Part shown: piece by piece, positions 12,791 to 27,700 of the stretch | Layout: each line of letters starts with the position of its first letter | Numbering within the stretch: the first letter of the stretch is position 1 | Source of the DNA: Episyrphus balteatus | Lineage: Eukaryota > Arthropoda > Insecta > Diptera > Syrphidae | Reading direction: 5' to 3' | Length of the DNA stretch: 64,000 nucleotides | Assembly: GCF_945859705.1 (NCBI RefSeq) | Contig: NC_079134.1 | Span: 12,751,545-12,815,544, forward strand | The notes under the pieces: generated by a model | What the model saw: the letters and a program-made list of their open reading frames with translations, nothing else | The model's database searches: none | Told to the model about the DNA's origin: nothing | Translations under genes and position numbers: made by a program

Positions 12791-15700
12791 GTGAGTGTTA
12801 TAGTCTGATTTGTTGTATGCGGGTGACAGTGTGATAATTTGCTATTAAAGTGACAGCATTAGTTTAAAGCCGCGACTAATTCAATTGCATAACACTCTGG
12901 GGGGTTATTATAGTTTTTTTTGTGTGATCATTGATCGTGCGAAAAGTTGCAATCGTTTAAGAAGGGGAGTGAAGTAGGGGTCTGCTATTTTGTATAGCAT
13001 TGATTGTTTTAAGACACGCTCTTGTTTGGTTTGGGGCAGTGATTCTATTAGCACGAAGCTTTAGCAGACTATTTGCGTGGGCATAAATATCCTCTAGTGT
13101 GATTTTTGCATGACTTTTTTGATTGTTATAAATCATTTTTTGCAAACTCTCAAGTAACTCAACAAGTTTAAGTATTTTAATCTGAGGTATTTTCAATTTC
13201 AAATTGGGGTCTGTGGCTAAACTACCCACACACAAAATTTGTTAAAGAAATTTGTGCTTGTATATTCCAGATCAAGTACTTCAGATGTGACGTGTGTTTT
13301 TTTTTTTTTTTTTCTTTCTGGTAAAAAGAATCCCCCTAATTTAAGAACCGTGTCAAAGAATTATTTTATGCAACAATCCGTGAAGTCCAAGTTTATCTTG
13401 AAAAGTTTTCCTTGTTTGTTTGTTTGTTTAAATTACTAGTACACAGGGCCGGACCTTGCAATCACAAACAGTGCTCTGGTATGTACATAGGTATCTATAA
13501 CTGCACCATGAAAAACTCATTTCGGGGACAATGTGATCGGATAGGGGTTGGTTATAATTTTTTAATTGCTCTATAGACTAATAGGACAAGTATTGGTTTC
13601 GCGTTTTTAATCAAAACCAGTATTACGATGATGGAGAAATCCGAAAAAGGGGATTTTCGTAATAATTGGCCTGTTCGTCTTTCTGTAAAATATAATATTT
13701 TCCAGGTATTGCAATTTTCTCGAAAACAGCTTTGAGGATTGCGATTAAATATGAAGCGAAAAGAACTTTAAATGATTCTAATAAAAATGCAATTTTAGTT
13801 TTTCTCAGATAAAATCGTGTAATGTCAATATGGCATTTGGGGGTATTAAAAAAAATGCCTTCTACACTTTTTTCGTTTATCTAACCGTTTAATAGATATT
13901 TGAGGTAGAAAAATCGAGAAAATCTTTAAAAATTATTTTTTTGTTCTTAGTTTTGTAACAAATTGAAAAATTATAATAGGTAATCAACCGCGCAAGACTT
14001 ATTCTTGTAGGAAATTCATTGCTTCACAAAAAAGGTCTTGTTAACTTTTTTCATTAATAAAACCATTCTTAAGATATTTGAGGTCAAAGTTAAAAGAAAT
14101 TAGGTGTAAAAAATTTTTTTTACTTTTCAAAATTTTCTAATTTACTGAAAGTTCATTACTTTCAAGTTAGCAAGATGTATTTTTATAGAGGCTTGAACGT
14201 TCTACAAAAAATTCCTTGGCATCAAATTGAATGCTTTGACCGTTTAGAAGATATTCGTATCCAATTCGCAATGCATACGGGTCATAAGAAAACTATTGAA
14301 ATCAGTGGCCATTGGTTTGGTAACGAATAACTTCTAAACGGTCAAAGCAATCAATTTGATGTCGATGAATTTTTTGTAGAACGTTCAAGCGTCTATAAGA
14401 ATACATCTTGCTAACTTGATAGTAATGAACTTTCAGTAAATTAGAAAATTTTGAAAAGTAAAAAAAGTTTTTATAATTTCTTTTAACTTTTACCTCAAAT
14501 ATCTTTAGAATGGTTAGATTAATGAAAAAAGTTACAAGCCCTTTTTTGTGAAGCAATGAATTTCCTAGAAGAATAAGTCTTGCGCGTTTAATTATTATAA
14601 TTTTTCAATTTGTTACAAAATTAAGAACAAAAAACGAATTTATAAAGATTTTCTCGATTTTTTGGACCTCAAATATCTATTAAACAGTTAGATAAACGAA
14701 AAAAGAAAGGCCTTTTTTCTAGCGCGTTCAATTGCCTACACGAATATCAAAAGAAATTTGCTAAAAAGTCAATTAATACAAAAATGATTTTTGTTTAGTA
14801 GAAGCTTGATGTAAAAATGGAAAATTGCAAAGCGGAGGACCTTCCCATTAATATAAAGAGCTCATATTTGGTGTGTATATTCTAGAGGTGTCTAGCAATC
14901 GATTTTTCGGAGTACCAAATCAAAAAAAAAAAATTTAGATTTTTTGACCCACCCTAATGTATATATGTAAATATAAAATAAAAATAAAAATATATTAAAA
15001 AATTTTAGTTACGTATTTATATATATTTTTTTATTTTATTTTAATTTAAAAAATGTTTAATTTTTTACAACATTTAATTATTTTATATTGCGACGCGTTG
15101 CGGTTTTAAAAAACCACCATCGGGCTCGATTCAGCGACTTTGGTTGTTGGGTTGCCAAGATTTATTTGTTTTCAGTGTTTGCCGTGGTCTATGTTGAATT
15201 ATTATAATTGTTGTTTGTGATTTATATATTTGTCTTGTTTAAACTGGGTTTGTTGTTTGCCTGTTTTGGTACTTAATAGCTGTATTAAATAGTGTGTTAG
15301 TTTTTATTGTTAGTTTGTCGCTAACAAGACAAAATACTAAACGACAAACTAACAATAACTAACACACTATTTTATACAGGTATTAAGTATCAGAAAAATA
15401 ATTTAAAAAAATCGCAGCCATATATTTTGTGAGTTATGGGCATACGAATCGAAAAAATGGCCACCCTATGACGGTTTTTCATGTGCCGTGACTACAAATC
15501 TTAAGTTTTCTCAATTTTTTCTTTTGCTACGGAACCTCGAATAACCCTGCTACCAAATGCATTCAAAAATTCTAACTCAGCTGCATCAGTTTAAAAGCCA
15601 ATATCAATTTTTTGCCCAACTAAATACTAAAAGAAATTACATGACCCTAATTCAATGAACCGCAGTATAAAAAAAATGCACTACGATGTTTCAGCAAGTT

Positions 15701-18700
15701 ACCTTAAAAGTTGGTGAGTTCAATTCTCTTCAAAATGGCATAACATTATTTAGAATATTCCATAAATAACAGAGATACAATTTTTTTTCTTAAGAAATCC
15801 GACTTTTTTTATTAGGTAATTTTTCCATATTTTTTAATTTTTGTACCCTTTCCGAACTGAATTTGTATTTTTAAAAGTAGAAAAGTTTAAAAGATAAAAG
15901 AAGTTTATTTAAAACTCTTAAAGAAATAGTTGGTAGACTACGTTTTAGCAAAGGTTTATAAATGAAAAAAGTAGAAAAACCTATCCTTTCGGTCTTTAGA
16001 CCGGATATGGCGACCGTAAAACACTGCGTACGAATGAATAGGTATTTGCTAGAAAATATTTCTTTAAAATTTTGTTAAGGTTAATTACACTGTGTTACAA
16101 AATAAAAATCATGTTAATTACTTGTGATGTGACCTAGCAGCGTTTGTAGGTATTACTGAGTACATCATATTTCGGCACTTGAAACTTTTAATATACCCTC
16201 AAAATTTCAAGTTATCGTCAAAAACGTTTTGCTATGTGTATGTTTTCACATTTCAACGATTTTTTACTCGGTCATTTTGCGGCAAATTTCAGATTTTTTT
16301 ACACTTCTAAACAGTTTTACTTGCGTTCATTTATCAATTGCTCGGTTATCTTTGATGATAAAGAGTTGATTTTTTTCTGTAAAATGCAGGTAATAAAGAG
16401 AGCTATACAAAATTATGTTAGATAAATGTTCATCATAATATAAGCTTTTTTCGAAATAAAAACGAAAATTAATTTTTTTAACAACTAGAATTTGACTTTA
16501 ACTGGCTGCCATTTTGTAGTAACTCACTTTAATACAATATAATTACATACAACGATAGAAAATATTATAAGAAAGAGAATGTATGTTTATTTTTTTGGTC
16601 TACGACAAACTGGAGCAAAGATATTAGCTTAGAAGTAAAATACCCCAATTTTTGTGAATAACTCCGCTAAAAATAATGATCACGTGGTTAGAAATTGGGT
16701 TTAAGCCTTTTAAATATACCCCTATCGATCCATAAAATAAAAACTGACAGTGCCTCTGTGCGCAAGGTTAAGAACTTTTTTCCGACGCTTTGACTGAAGT
16801 ACCAAATTGGGTGTATATTTTATGGACTGAATCTCAACATTTTTCCCCGTTTTTTTAGGATTCTGAGACCGTTTTAAAGTAAATTTTGTGTTTTGAAAAA
16901 AAAAAAAAATGTTTATACCTAAACAGTTTTATTGTTCTATTTATGCTGAAGCAAATAAGTTTTTACTCATGAAAATCAATTTGAAATTGTGGAAGTTATG
17001 ATTTCTTTACTCGAGAAAGATATTTCAAACTCCCATTCAGAGGAAATTGATTTGGTTCAAAAGCTATTTTCGTTTCAGGGCAGTGTTATTTAAATTGCTC
17101 TAACTTTACTTTAATTAACTGAAAGACTTTAGATTTTTTACTCAATTATGCCTTTTTATACAGTATATACGCTTTGCCAATCACAAGGATGCTGTAAAAA
17201 GTTATGCGCCCGAATTTGTTTTTCACTCGGTATAACTACATATTTGGAATTGTTGTGATGTACTTATTTTGAACTAATCTAGTTTATGACAATCCTATAA
17301 AGCATGGTCTTGAAAGCAAAAAGCAACTGGAAACATCCATTCATTGTTTTCATATGGATAACATTCTAGGTATCAGTTTCTGTTGGTTATAGAGAAGGGC
17401 TTGAAGTGAAACCACAAATCTAACAAATATTTTTCTCTACAGACCATGTCTTCTATTCAAAGGTGTAAACATTTTTAGCTAACATTTTATATTTATAAAC
17501 CAGATCAAATGTTAATATCAATCACGTGCCTTCAAAAATCTCCTTACATAATAATTTAGCAAAATTTTGATTAATATACCGCTCCAAAATGATTAATAGT
17601 CAAATTGAAATGATAAGAAATATATTTAAGTACCTACTGTGTAAGTGACAGGTTATCACTTATAAATACCGCATCTGTCAATCAACTCTTACTTAAATAC
17701 CATTATTTTTTATAGTTCTGTTTGTTTTCGTCGTCGTCGTCGTTTAAAATTTACAACAACCTTTTTTTGATTAAGTGAACGATTGTAATGGCAAAATGCA
17801 TGTCTATTTTGTATCTCATAAATCCATCATATCGATAACATCTTTATTTATCATTGTAATTTTTTGCTTTCAGCTTATTCTCCCGATGCAGATCATCATC
17901 AAGACTCCCCCACATCATTGTTGCGCCCTTCAACAAGTGGCAAACAGCTTAGTACAAGTTCCTACACATACGCTGACAGTGCTGCCAGTCAGATATACTC
18001 TGACGTCACTTCAGTCAGATCGTTAGCGTCGATCGGTATTGGATCAACTGACGGCCGCAAATTGGTAATTCGAAGAGTTCCCAATACACCGAACGAATTG
18101 TTTAGCATAGTAAATCCACCATCTCCACCGTAAGTATTTGTTACATTCAATCAAACAGCAAAAAAAGATAGATTGCAAATAATTCTTATCTCTGTGCAAA
18201 TAAATACAAAAAAAAACTTTATCATTATCTCTAAACTTTTTAAACGATCATCATTAAGCAATTTTAGTTGGGGCTTTGCTTCGGGGAAATAGGCAATTAT
18301 TTGTGCGCATCTTTAAATCAAGCGAAGCATCATCACGTTTAGGTGAAGCCATGTGACTTTTATAAAACCTGCCTCTCTAGGTTCTGTGTGTCTCTAATTA
18401 CCTCAAGGATTGTATAATTCTTTTTTTTTTTACTTTTGACATTCGACGAATGCCTCGTTTGCGAATTCTCAGATTGCAGTCCAATGGATGCATGATGCAT
18501 CTATTTTATCCATAGGAAGGTATTGTTTTTCAAACAAAGTTGCTTTCATAAGCTCTGGGCATTGGGCATAGCCTAAATTGGGATGATGGCCTTGCATAGA
18601 GAGATAAAACAGGGAATTACTCAATCCATCCGTTCTGTACTAATATGTATAATCCATCGTGTCATATAAATATTGTTTAATTGCTTAGCTTAGGTAATCA

Positions 18701-21700
18701 ACAAGTTAGTCTTTGCAATATAAAACTTTTAACTAGCAGATGACTAGGAATTTTTTTTTTGCTAATCACGAGCTTTCGAAATAGAAACAAAAATAATGAT
18801 TCCGCAAAATATGGCCTAATTAAACGTGTCTGGACAGCAGTGTTTTAATTTTAACTCAAATTATGACTTACGTGAGTCGAGCTTCGTTTAGGAAGAGGAC
18901 ATTTATAAATTGTTAGTAGGTTTTTTATAAAAACTTATTATATGAACTTTGGCTGGAGAAGGAATTAAATTTCAACTGGAATGTCAATGACAAAAATGCG
19001 GCTTTGATCAAAAGCACATTTCGCTTGATGATAATCCCTTATGAAATAGGTTTCTTGTACAAGCTTCTACGTTTATTTCATAATGATAGCACTTTGCTTG
19101 AACTACAACCTCAAATGTGCAGTTTCATTTAATTACCTACTCTTAAATTTTTATTAAATTGTTATTTTTTTAATCATAGTGGAATGTAACTACGCTTTAA
19201 TGTTAACCACAATACGACCAAAAACAGGATTTGAGAAAGGATCTTGATTCACACAAGTATTTAAGTTCGGAAGGTAAATTTCGGTACGACTTTAACCGAA
19301 TCAAACGATCTCATGCTACTATTTTCCGACCACATAAGAGTCGATTTCAACATATCTTCGTCGGAACAAAGTTGGTAACGAGCTAGAAACCTCTTAAATG
19401 GTATACTTACAAAGTGAGTGAACTTAAGTCCATAATGGATTTATGTCCCAATGAGGTGGGTCAATTAAATTGGGACACAAGTTCGTAATTTTTTGTTGAA
19501 AAGTTGGACATAACTCTATAATCATTCTAGCTCTTAAAAAAAAAGAAACAAAACTTTCAAGTTACATTGGAAGATTTTTAAAGATTAATAATGCGCATAA
19601 ACATTAAGATGCTCTCTTTTTTGGTTTATAGATTGTCAGTGTCACGTCATTTTTTGGTATTGATGTTTCGCTTTCAAAAGCTGTAATAATGCAGCGAAGC
19701 GGCAAATCACATTTGTCTCTATCTTCCTTCGTTTAAGCATTCTTTTTCAAAGTCAAATCAGCACTAGCTCTAACTACACCGGCACACAAAATAAAAAAAG
19801 TGTCATGTACCAGGAACCAGACCTATCTTTCTATATGTTTTTGGGCACGCTGAATCCGAATTTCAAGTCCGTTTGGCCCGGTCACCCTCCAGTTTAAGAT
19901 CCAGATCCAGATAGGTCTGGTTCCTGGTATATGACACTTTTTTTATTTTGTGTGCCGGTGCTATTATTGGATTGGAGGCTTTCTTAAGGGCGACACTAGT
20001 CGTCAAATTATTGAATTAAACGTCAAAAAGTGAAATCAGAACCAGGGCCCCTGTTTTGTAACTTTTATAACTGGCGATAAAATGTTTCAGTGACTTTAAA
20101 TTCCATTTTATCTCATTGAAATAAATGAAATTTCATTCAAAATCTTAATTTCTTAGTTCAGAAATTTTGAATTTGAAAGAAATTTTGCTTTATTTATGGA
20201 AGAAAATGGATTTTAGAGACGTAAAAAAACATTTATCGCCGGTGGTAAAGTTAAAGAACAACTCTTGGTTCACTAGTCGAGTGCTTTACCATCAGAGTTG
20301 AAAATTATGGAAGAAGAAAATCTTAAAATTTGCACACAGTATTAAGACGGAATCTTTTCATTTTAAGTCGGTTTAAGATGAAAATTCTTATTAAAATGAA
20401 ATGAAGTTCACCTTAAATTTAACAGAATTTAAGCGGATTCCACTTATTTTAAGCGGAAATCCAATTGTTTTACGAAAGTGGAATTTAAAGTGGGCATCAT
20501 TTGATTTTAAGGTGCCCTTTTTTTCCGTGTAGGTACAAATATAGCAGTCACACAGAGATAGCAAAAAAACAAATGGAAAATGAAACGGATCAATTAGACT
20601 CTCCTTCAAATACTTATTTAAAAACAAATCCTTAATTCAAAAATATTTAAATACTGATTCAGTAGAAAGATAAAATGTACACATTATCAAATCTCTGTAT
20701 GTAAAAACTGTGTTACCAAATGTAAATCAAATAACGAAAATAAAGGTCTATCTATCTATCAATTAGACTCTTATTTTAGTTGATATTTTTCAAAACAACG
20801 CAGGACTAATTTCTGTAAATGCTTGACGTTCAATTCAAATTTTTTCGACTGCTAGCACATTCCAAATTTAACATTTAACTCGATTCGCACGAAGAGCCTC
20901 ATGCTCTAAATCTACAGTGTTGGGCGCCATTTGAAATGAGTCTTACGATGATCAGCTTTAGTTCATATTTGTGTGAAATTTCTAGTGTGGGGGAATAAAT
21001 CCAAAAGATTTTGAAAGATGGAACAATTTAAAGTTAAATGTTTATGATTAACTTCACTTGATAGGCAAATATTTATGGGCTTGTACACTGCGTCAGAATT
21101 TAATCCGCAGCTTGGTTTAGTTTCTATTGTTATCGGTAGCTGCGTGTTGTTTTTGTAATGCATGAACCTGACACGACGCGTCGTTATTTCGCTTTGACAA
21201 ACTGCAATATGAACTGATATTAACTGTGTTTTTTTTGCCATTACTATCCACATCCGCAGTTGACGTTAACATGCATTACAAAAACACCACGCAGCTACCG
21301 ATAAGAATAGAAACTAAACCAAACTGCGGATAGAATTCTGACGCTGTGTATAAGTTTACGTTTTCTTTTCTCTTGGTGCCTGCATATAAATTTTTTTTTT
21401 TCAGTGTTAATATTTGGGAAATCCTACTGCGGATAGCTTTGCCAAAAAAAACACGCCTATTATGTCAAAAAATAGAGCTTTTAGAAAGAAACTATTGTGT
21501 AGGCTTACCTACTGAGCTTAATAGACAAAAATCTAGTAAATATCCCTGTAAGTATTAATGTATATTCTTTATGACTTTTTAGTAAAGTTAGGTATATCAT
21601 ATATAGTCCAGTAATTTTAGGCATTTTTTACCCCAATCTGCGGAAAAATTCCTACTGGGCTCGATTTTGGTATAGACCTTCGTTACGGCGTTGTTATGAA

Positions 21701-24700
21701 GATGTGAAAAATCGACATTGATATCGCGTCCGCGTTAGAAGTTATAGAGGTCAAAAGGTCACGAAAATCAGTTTTTCGCATATATCTCGTGACCTGTTGC
21801 TCGGAGGTCAATAGGGGTCTATGGGAAATCTGTTTGTCTTATGCATTTTTCTCTAAATCCAACCGATTTCGGACTATATTAAAACGTAGTCATTCAAACT
21901 ACAGAAATTTGTTCAAAGTTTCGACATGACTCTTAGAAGTAGTCTAAGATTGATTTGGGGTGTTTTGACCCTCAAATGTTTTTACCCTAAGACCAAAACG
22001 TCTCAGGGTAGTTAATTTTGACGTGAGGGTCAAAATTAATTGCTTAGATTTTATTAAGGGGGGAAATCCCTCTGGAATTTTTTATTTTTGCATTATTTTT
22101 TTTTTGCGTAATAAATTTATTTATCAACCGAAGAAACTATTTTCAGTGGTCTTAGCCTTAAATGAAGCCTCAAAAGTGCCCAGATAGTCCCGAAACCAAT
22201 GTGCTCCGAACCTACCATAGTACGAAAACGAAAACTTTAAACGCATTTTTTTCGAAACTAGTTTTTTTCCGCGCCGTGCAATGTAACTCAAAAACTAATG
22301 AAGCTATCGACTTGAAATTTGAAGCAAATTACTCCTTAACTTATTGGCCACAACATGAACCTAAAAGTTGAATAAAATTTGTACAGTAAATATTTTTTTT
22401 AACTACTTCTTTGTAAAAAAAACATGGTTTTTTTCGTTTTTTTTATTTCTAATTTTTATTTTTCATTTAAAAAAAATAAATTTAGGTTCATGCAATGCGT
22501 ACTAATATCATCTAACGGAAAAAAATTTCCTTTTTGATTTAAGATGATTTCCTGGACCTGTGCTTTGCACGGCGTAAACTAGAGGCGTCAACTTTGAAAG
22601 GCTCCAGAGCCGCCATTTTGTTATTTTTTCATTTCAAAAAAAATTTTTTCAATACTTAATAATGTCAATAATATCTTGTCTTTTTCCAAATTTCAATAAG
22701 TGCTTTCAGTTTTTCATAAAAAAATATTGAAAAAGGTGTCGTCCAGAGGGATTTCCCCCCTTAAATAGTTAGTTAGTAGCTAAGTAACTTAGTTAGTTAG
22801 TTAGTTAGTAAGTTAGTTAGTAAGTAAGTTAGTAAGTTAGTTTGAATATCGATTACAAGTGAAACTTATACAAACGTATTAATAAAAAGCAAAAGAGATT
22901 ACACATGTATATACTGAATTATTCACTCTTAAATAAAACAAACCTATTATTACGTATCATGTATTATGCCTACGCTTGAAACAGCTCTATTCCGAAAACG
23001 GTTGGATTTACAGAAAAATGCATAAGGCAATATTTGTTTATAATTTTATGACGAACAGATTTTCCACAGAGCCTTATTGACCTCCGAGCAACAGGTCACG
23101 AGATAAATGCGAAAAACTGATTTTCGTGACCTTTTGACCTCTATAACTTCTAACGCGGACGCGATATCAATGTCGATTTTTCACATCTTCATAACGAAGG
23201 TCTATACCAAAATCGAGACCAGTAGGAATTTTTCCGCAGATAAAACCTAAAATTAATGGACTAATAGATATCATAAAATTAAACTATAATCCAAAACAAA
23301 AAAAGGATTTTTGTTTTAAACTGAAAGTGTATAAAACTGATCCACACAGGCCTATTCCTGACATTTATTTGAATGGTGTAGTGCTTCCTAAGTGTGAAAA
23401 GTTTAAATATCTGGGGTCTATGATAAATAACGAAGGTACTTGTGATGACGATATCAATCATCGCGTAAGCGTAGGGTGGATGAAGTGGCGGGAAAATTCT
23501 GCTATCTTCTGTGATCGAAAAATGCCCCCTAAGCTGAAAGGAAGGCTCTACACCGCAGTTGTGCATCCAGCACTCACATACGGTTCACAATGTTGGACAA
23601 TGTACAAAAAGTATAAAAGGTAGGCCTAAAAACTCCTGGTACAAGCAAATGCAAAAACACCAGCATTCAGTTGGCCTTAGAAATGGAACAATACAAAACC
23701 GGGAGGCTTGCCGCCGATTTCTGAGGTCAACCCGGCGAACCCCACAAGCGGATCACTAGTGTGAAGCAGTAACGTGGGATATTTATGATCCCCTCGACAT
23801 CGAGATCATAACAGCGCCGAGAAAAAGGAAGAAGAAGAAGAAAAAGTATAAAACTGCGGTAGCCCTGATAAAACTAAAACATAACGAAATAAAAAATCCT
23901 TTGTACCTAAGTAAAAATTATAATTTTTTTCCTTGCCATAAAGTGTATCAATTCTTTGTTTTAAATATAAATCTTAAATGTATTCAAACAAAACAAATCT
24001 TTGATTTATTTATTCTAATAAATAATTGATAGTTTGATTATCTTTAAGCAATAATTACACTTTTAATTGAATCTAATTCACCAACCCCATAATAATTATC
24101 AAATTAATGCTTAAAAATATACAATTCAATAGCAATATGGTAATGACGTTCATATCAGATTTAGATAAATCTAATTAAACATTCAAACTTATAATTATAA
24201 ATGCAGAACATGTTGTTTGATCAATCAATTACTAATTATGTTAACACATCTAGATAGATACGTTAATTGAATAATAAATAGTAATAGTTGTTTTGTATTA
24301 TAGAACAATTCGATGCACATTTATTATTATGCGATAACACACAAAGCGTAATAATATTGATCAATAGTCAGATTTATTTATTATTTGCACTAAAATTATA
24401 AATGCGAAATTTATTCGAATATTTTAACCGAAACTGAAAAGGCAGTCTTACATGATTATTATTTCCAACACCTATAGAAAATACTGTTTAATTAAAAATT
24501 CTTAAAAACAACGCCATTAATTTAATTAATTTATTAATTAAATTAATTAATTTAGAAATCAATATATGCAGGCCAAATTTGGACGAAATTAGAGTGGAAA
24601 ATTAGCTAGGAAATGTCAAAACTTAATCAAGGAAATTCCATTAATTAAAATGTATTCCTCTAGAAGGCAACCACTTCTCAAAGTAGGCGTATTTGCTATT

Positions 24701-27700
24701 CAAAATAAATCAAGATTCAGAGAACCATAATAAAATAAGATCCTCACCTTTTTTTTAATTTTAAGATTTGTCATTCAATCTAGTACATTTAATCTAGTAG
24801 GTACAAAGCAATTAATTTTTAGATTTCTACAAAATTTTATCTCAGTGTAGTTAAATTTGTGAATTACAATCACAGTAATAAATAATAACAATGCGGTTTT
24901 GAAAAACTTAACTCATTTGTTTGATGCATCCGTCGATTATATTAGTTATTATATTGAATAGTTACAAAGAATTTTGATATGGCTTTATAATGGTGACCAT
25001 AACGGATCTGTTATAACAAAATTCAATTACTTATTTAATAGATAGGTACTCATTCATGGAACATTCAATTTACATTCAATTAGATAAATAACTAAAAATA
25101 ATAACCACATTTATCAGTCGTTTAACTTCATTTCATTATTTATTATTAAATTTGCAATTATATAGCCTTGAGATAATTTTAAACAACATGGCTAATATTT
25201 AAAATAAATAAATGTTGAATACTTCAGCAAACTTTTGTCAACACAATTAATTATAACCTTTTCATTACCAACTCTAGCGCCTACATAGTCTTTTATTGAT
25301 TTAAGATATTTCACTTTGTCACAAATTGTATTTTTGCATTTTACTAAAATGTATTTGTTACAATTTTGTAGGAGTCTATTTTAGTCAGGCTTTTCGAAGC
25401 GTCGAGCAGAGACTTATCTTAAACAAAAATACTTCTATTCATTAAAATGGTTCAAGAAAATAGCGACAAAAAATGTGCAGTATAATTTTTTATCCCGCAA
25501 ATTTCTTTGCAAACTTTAAATTCGGTAATTGATAATAATTTTTATACAAAGTTAAATCGAAAGAATACTTATAAAAAATGAACCCCTCAAATCCTATTGA
25601 AAATCAAACATCTGATCCAATTCAAAATGTAAAGCCAATTCAAAACGGTGGGCAACCAATACGGTACATGGAGCTTACTTGGAATGGATATAATCGGGTG
25701 GCAAAAGTGTAAGTGCTTGGTGCAAACATTTTTTACAACCTAAAAAATACTTCATAACTTATATACAAAATAATTTTGAATGTTTGTTGGGCGCCAGTTA
25801 AAATCTTTATGTATGTTACCCAAGAGAAAAATAGATTCTCAAGACCTTTGTAAATGGAACAAAATACAGCATTTTACAGTGAAATATCAAGAGTTTTTAT
25901 GCATTCCTCAATAGTTAAAAAAACTGGATCAACGAACTGAGTTTCGAAGATGATACTAAAATTGCCGCAGTTTCAAAATACCTGAAAAGAATATAGTGAC
26001 TCATACTCATACTCATCTCATACTTTTTAGGATTATGTTAAAGGCGTATACCTACATAACTACAAAATAGATACGTTTTAGGGTTTTGAATACGAAAATG
26101 ACATTTTTTTCGAGATATAAATAAAAAGCCGACTTTTTGTTGTTTTTTCAAAAGGGGTTTTTTAATTTACTCCTTCTTTGAAAGAAATATCCTTTGACCT
26201 TAAATTATTTTAATACTTCCCTTTATTCTATATTGCTATCTAAAACGTAACATTATTACCAAATTTCATTAGGGTGGCCCATCAATTTCGTTTGTTTCAA
26301 TGAAAAATGGACCCTTTTAACCATGCTTTTCTTAAAAGCACTTAAGATTCTGGTTTCCAATTTCAAATGTAACATAAGCTGTGTTTTTTGGCATTGATAA
26401 CAACATGCAGCTGCCGATTAGAATAGAAGCTAAACCAAGATGCGGATAGAATTTTGACGAAGTGTATAAGTTTACGTTTTCCTTTCTCTTGGTGCCTGCA
26501 TATAAATTTGTTTCAGTGTTGATATTTGGGAAATCCTGCTGCGGATAGCTTTGCCAAAAAAAACACACCTATAAATTGATGAATTTCAATATAACTTAGA
26601 TTTCGCAATAAATCCGCATTTTGTCTACACCTTAAACACCCTTTCACATGAAAAAAAAATTTATAAAGGCTTATTTTTTTGTGATTTTCAGGCAAAAAAA
26701 CATTTTTTTTAATAATTACATCGGACTTTTCGCGAATTTTCCTTGTTTTCCAAAAATTAAAACAACCCAAAATATTTGTATGAACTGCTTAGATTTTTTT
26801 CTTCTGTAAATGAAACACGCTTACCAATTTTCATTGGGTTATCATTTTTGTCACAGTTTTCTGAATTTGAATTTTATCTTTTCATTACAAAAATATACCC
26901 TTTCAGTCAGGATAATATTTTAGATTCTTGATATCATAATTCGAAGCTTTTTCACCAAGTTTAAAAAAATAAACAAAATTTATTTCAGCTGATATGAAAC
27001 CCTTCTCAGACATAATTCAGCCTTTGAAAAAAAAAAAGAAAACATTCTTTCAACAAAAGTATTTAAGAAACTTATAGATCCCTTGCAACTGTTTTGCCAA
27101 GTTTCGTGAGGCTAATCATTTTTGTATTCATCAATTTTTTTTTATTTTACTAATTTGTTTATTCCTGAGTGTTTTCTAATAATCGAAAAGAAATTTCAAA
27201 CACACAAATATAATCTTAACATGGCACTTCTTGTCATTTTGATTTTTATGTTTATCCGAGTAGCCAGATAGTCTATAATACTATAACTTCCAACTGCTCT
27301 TCCGAAACATTCTTACGTCAATCCGATCTACCCTGTATAATCATTTCATTTATTAATCATCGTTACAGGTAATTCATAATAATATTTTGACATTAATTAA
27401 ATACTAACAATGACAAGTGACAACTGAGTATCTGTTTATCCATCAGAGTTTTAAATGTCACATGTAGGGAGAACTGATGCAAACAAGATAATTTAAACAT
27501 TAATGGATATGTTTTTTCGTTATCTTGATGCAAAAGTTGTTATCATAATCGATTAAAATTTAATTTCTTGAAATAAATTCTCTTTCTCGATTCGAGACTA
27601 CGAATGATAAAACTAGACACTAATTTTTTAACATGAGTTTTAATCTGCAATTAGACTTAACAAATGTCAATCCATCAATATTTTTTTTTTTTATTTGAAA

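Larger units (their letters stand above)
12791..17873 (+). other. ine: ine intron 1
   Basis: A 5.1 kb intron with donor gtgagt and acceptor 'tttgctttcag'. It holds the dimeric copy of the TAGGGTGGG element (13850-14956), an inverted fragment of the GCACGACTGGG family (about 13575-13650), a 'cagggccgga' transposon-end-like site near 13445, and the hairpin at 15269-15389. No gene was seen. Confidence 0.6.
21594..23275. mobile_element. 1.7 kb foldback element carrying a nested TTAA element
   Basis: The left arm (21594 to about 21905) recurs inverted at about 22985-23275: for example 'aacgcggacgcgatatcaat' on one side and its inverse on the other, plus 'ctataacttctaacgcg' and 'gcggaaaaattcctactgg'. 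The core is split by the 703-bp TTAA-flanked element at 22058-22760. There is no transposase frame. Confidence 0.65.

Noticed and set aside
12957..13235. 92-codon minus-strand ORF in ine intron 1
   Set aside because: Peptide (ILKLVELLESLQKMIYNNQK) looks helical but has no known motif, no splice partners and no neighbouring support.
22162..22371. 69-codon ORF in the TTAA element, repeated at 46894-47103
   Set aside because: Conserved only because the element copies are near-identical; no transposase motif and too short.
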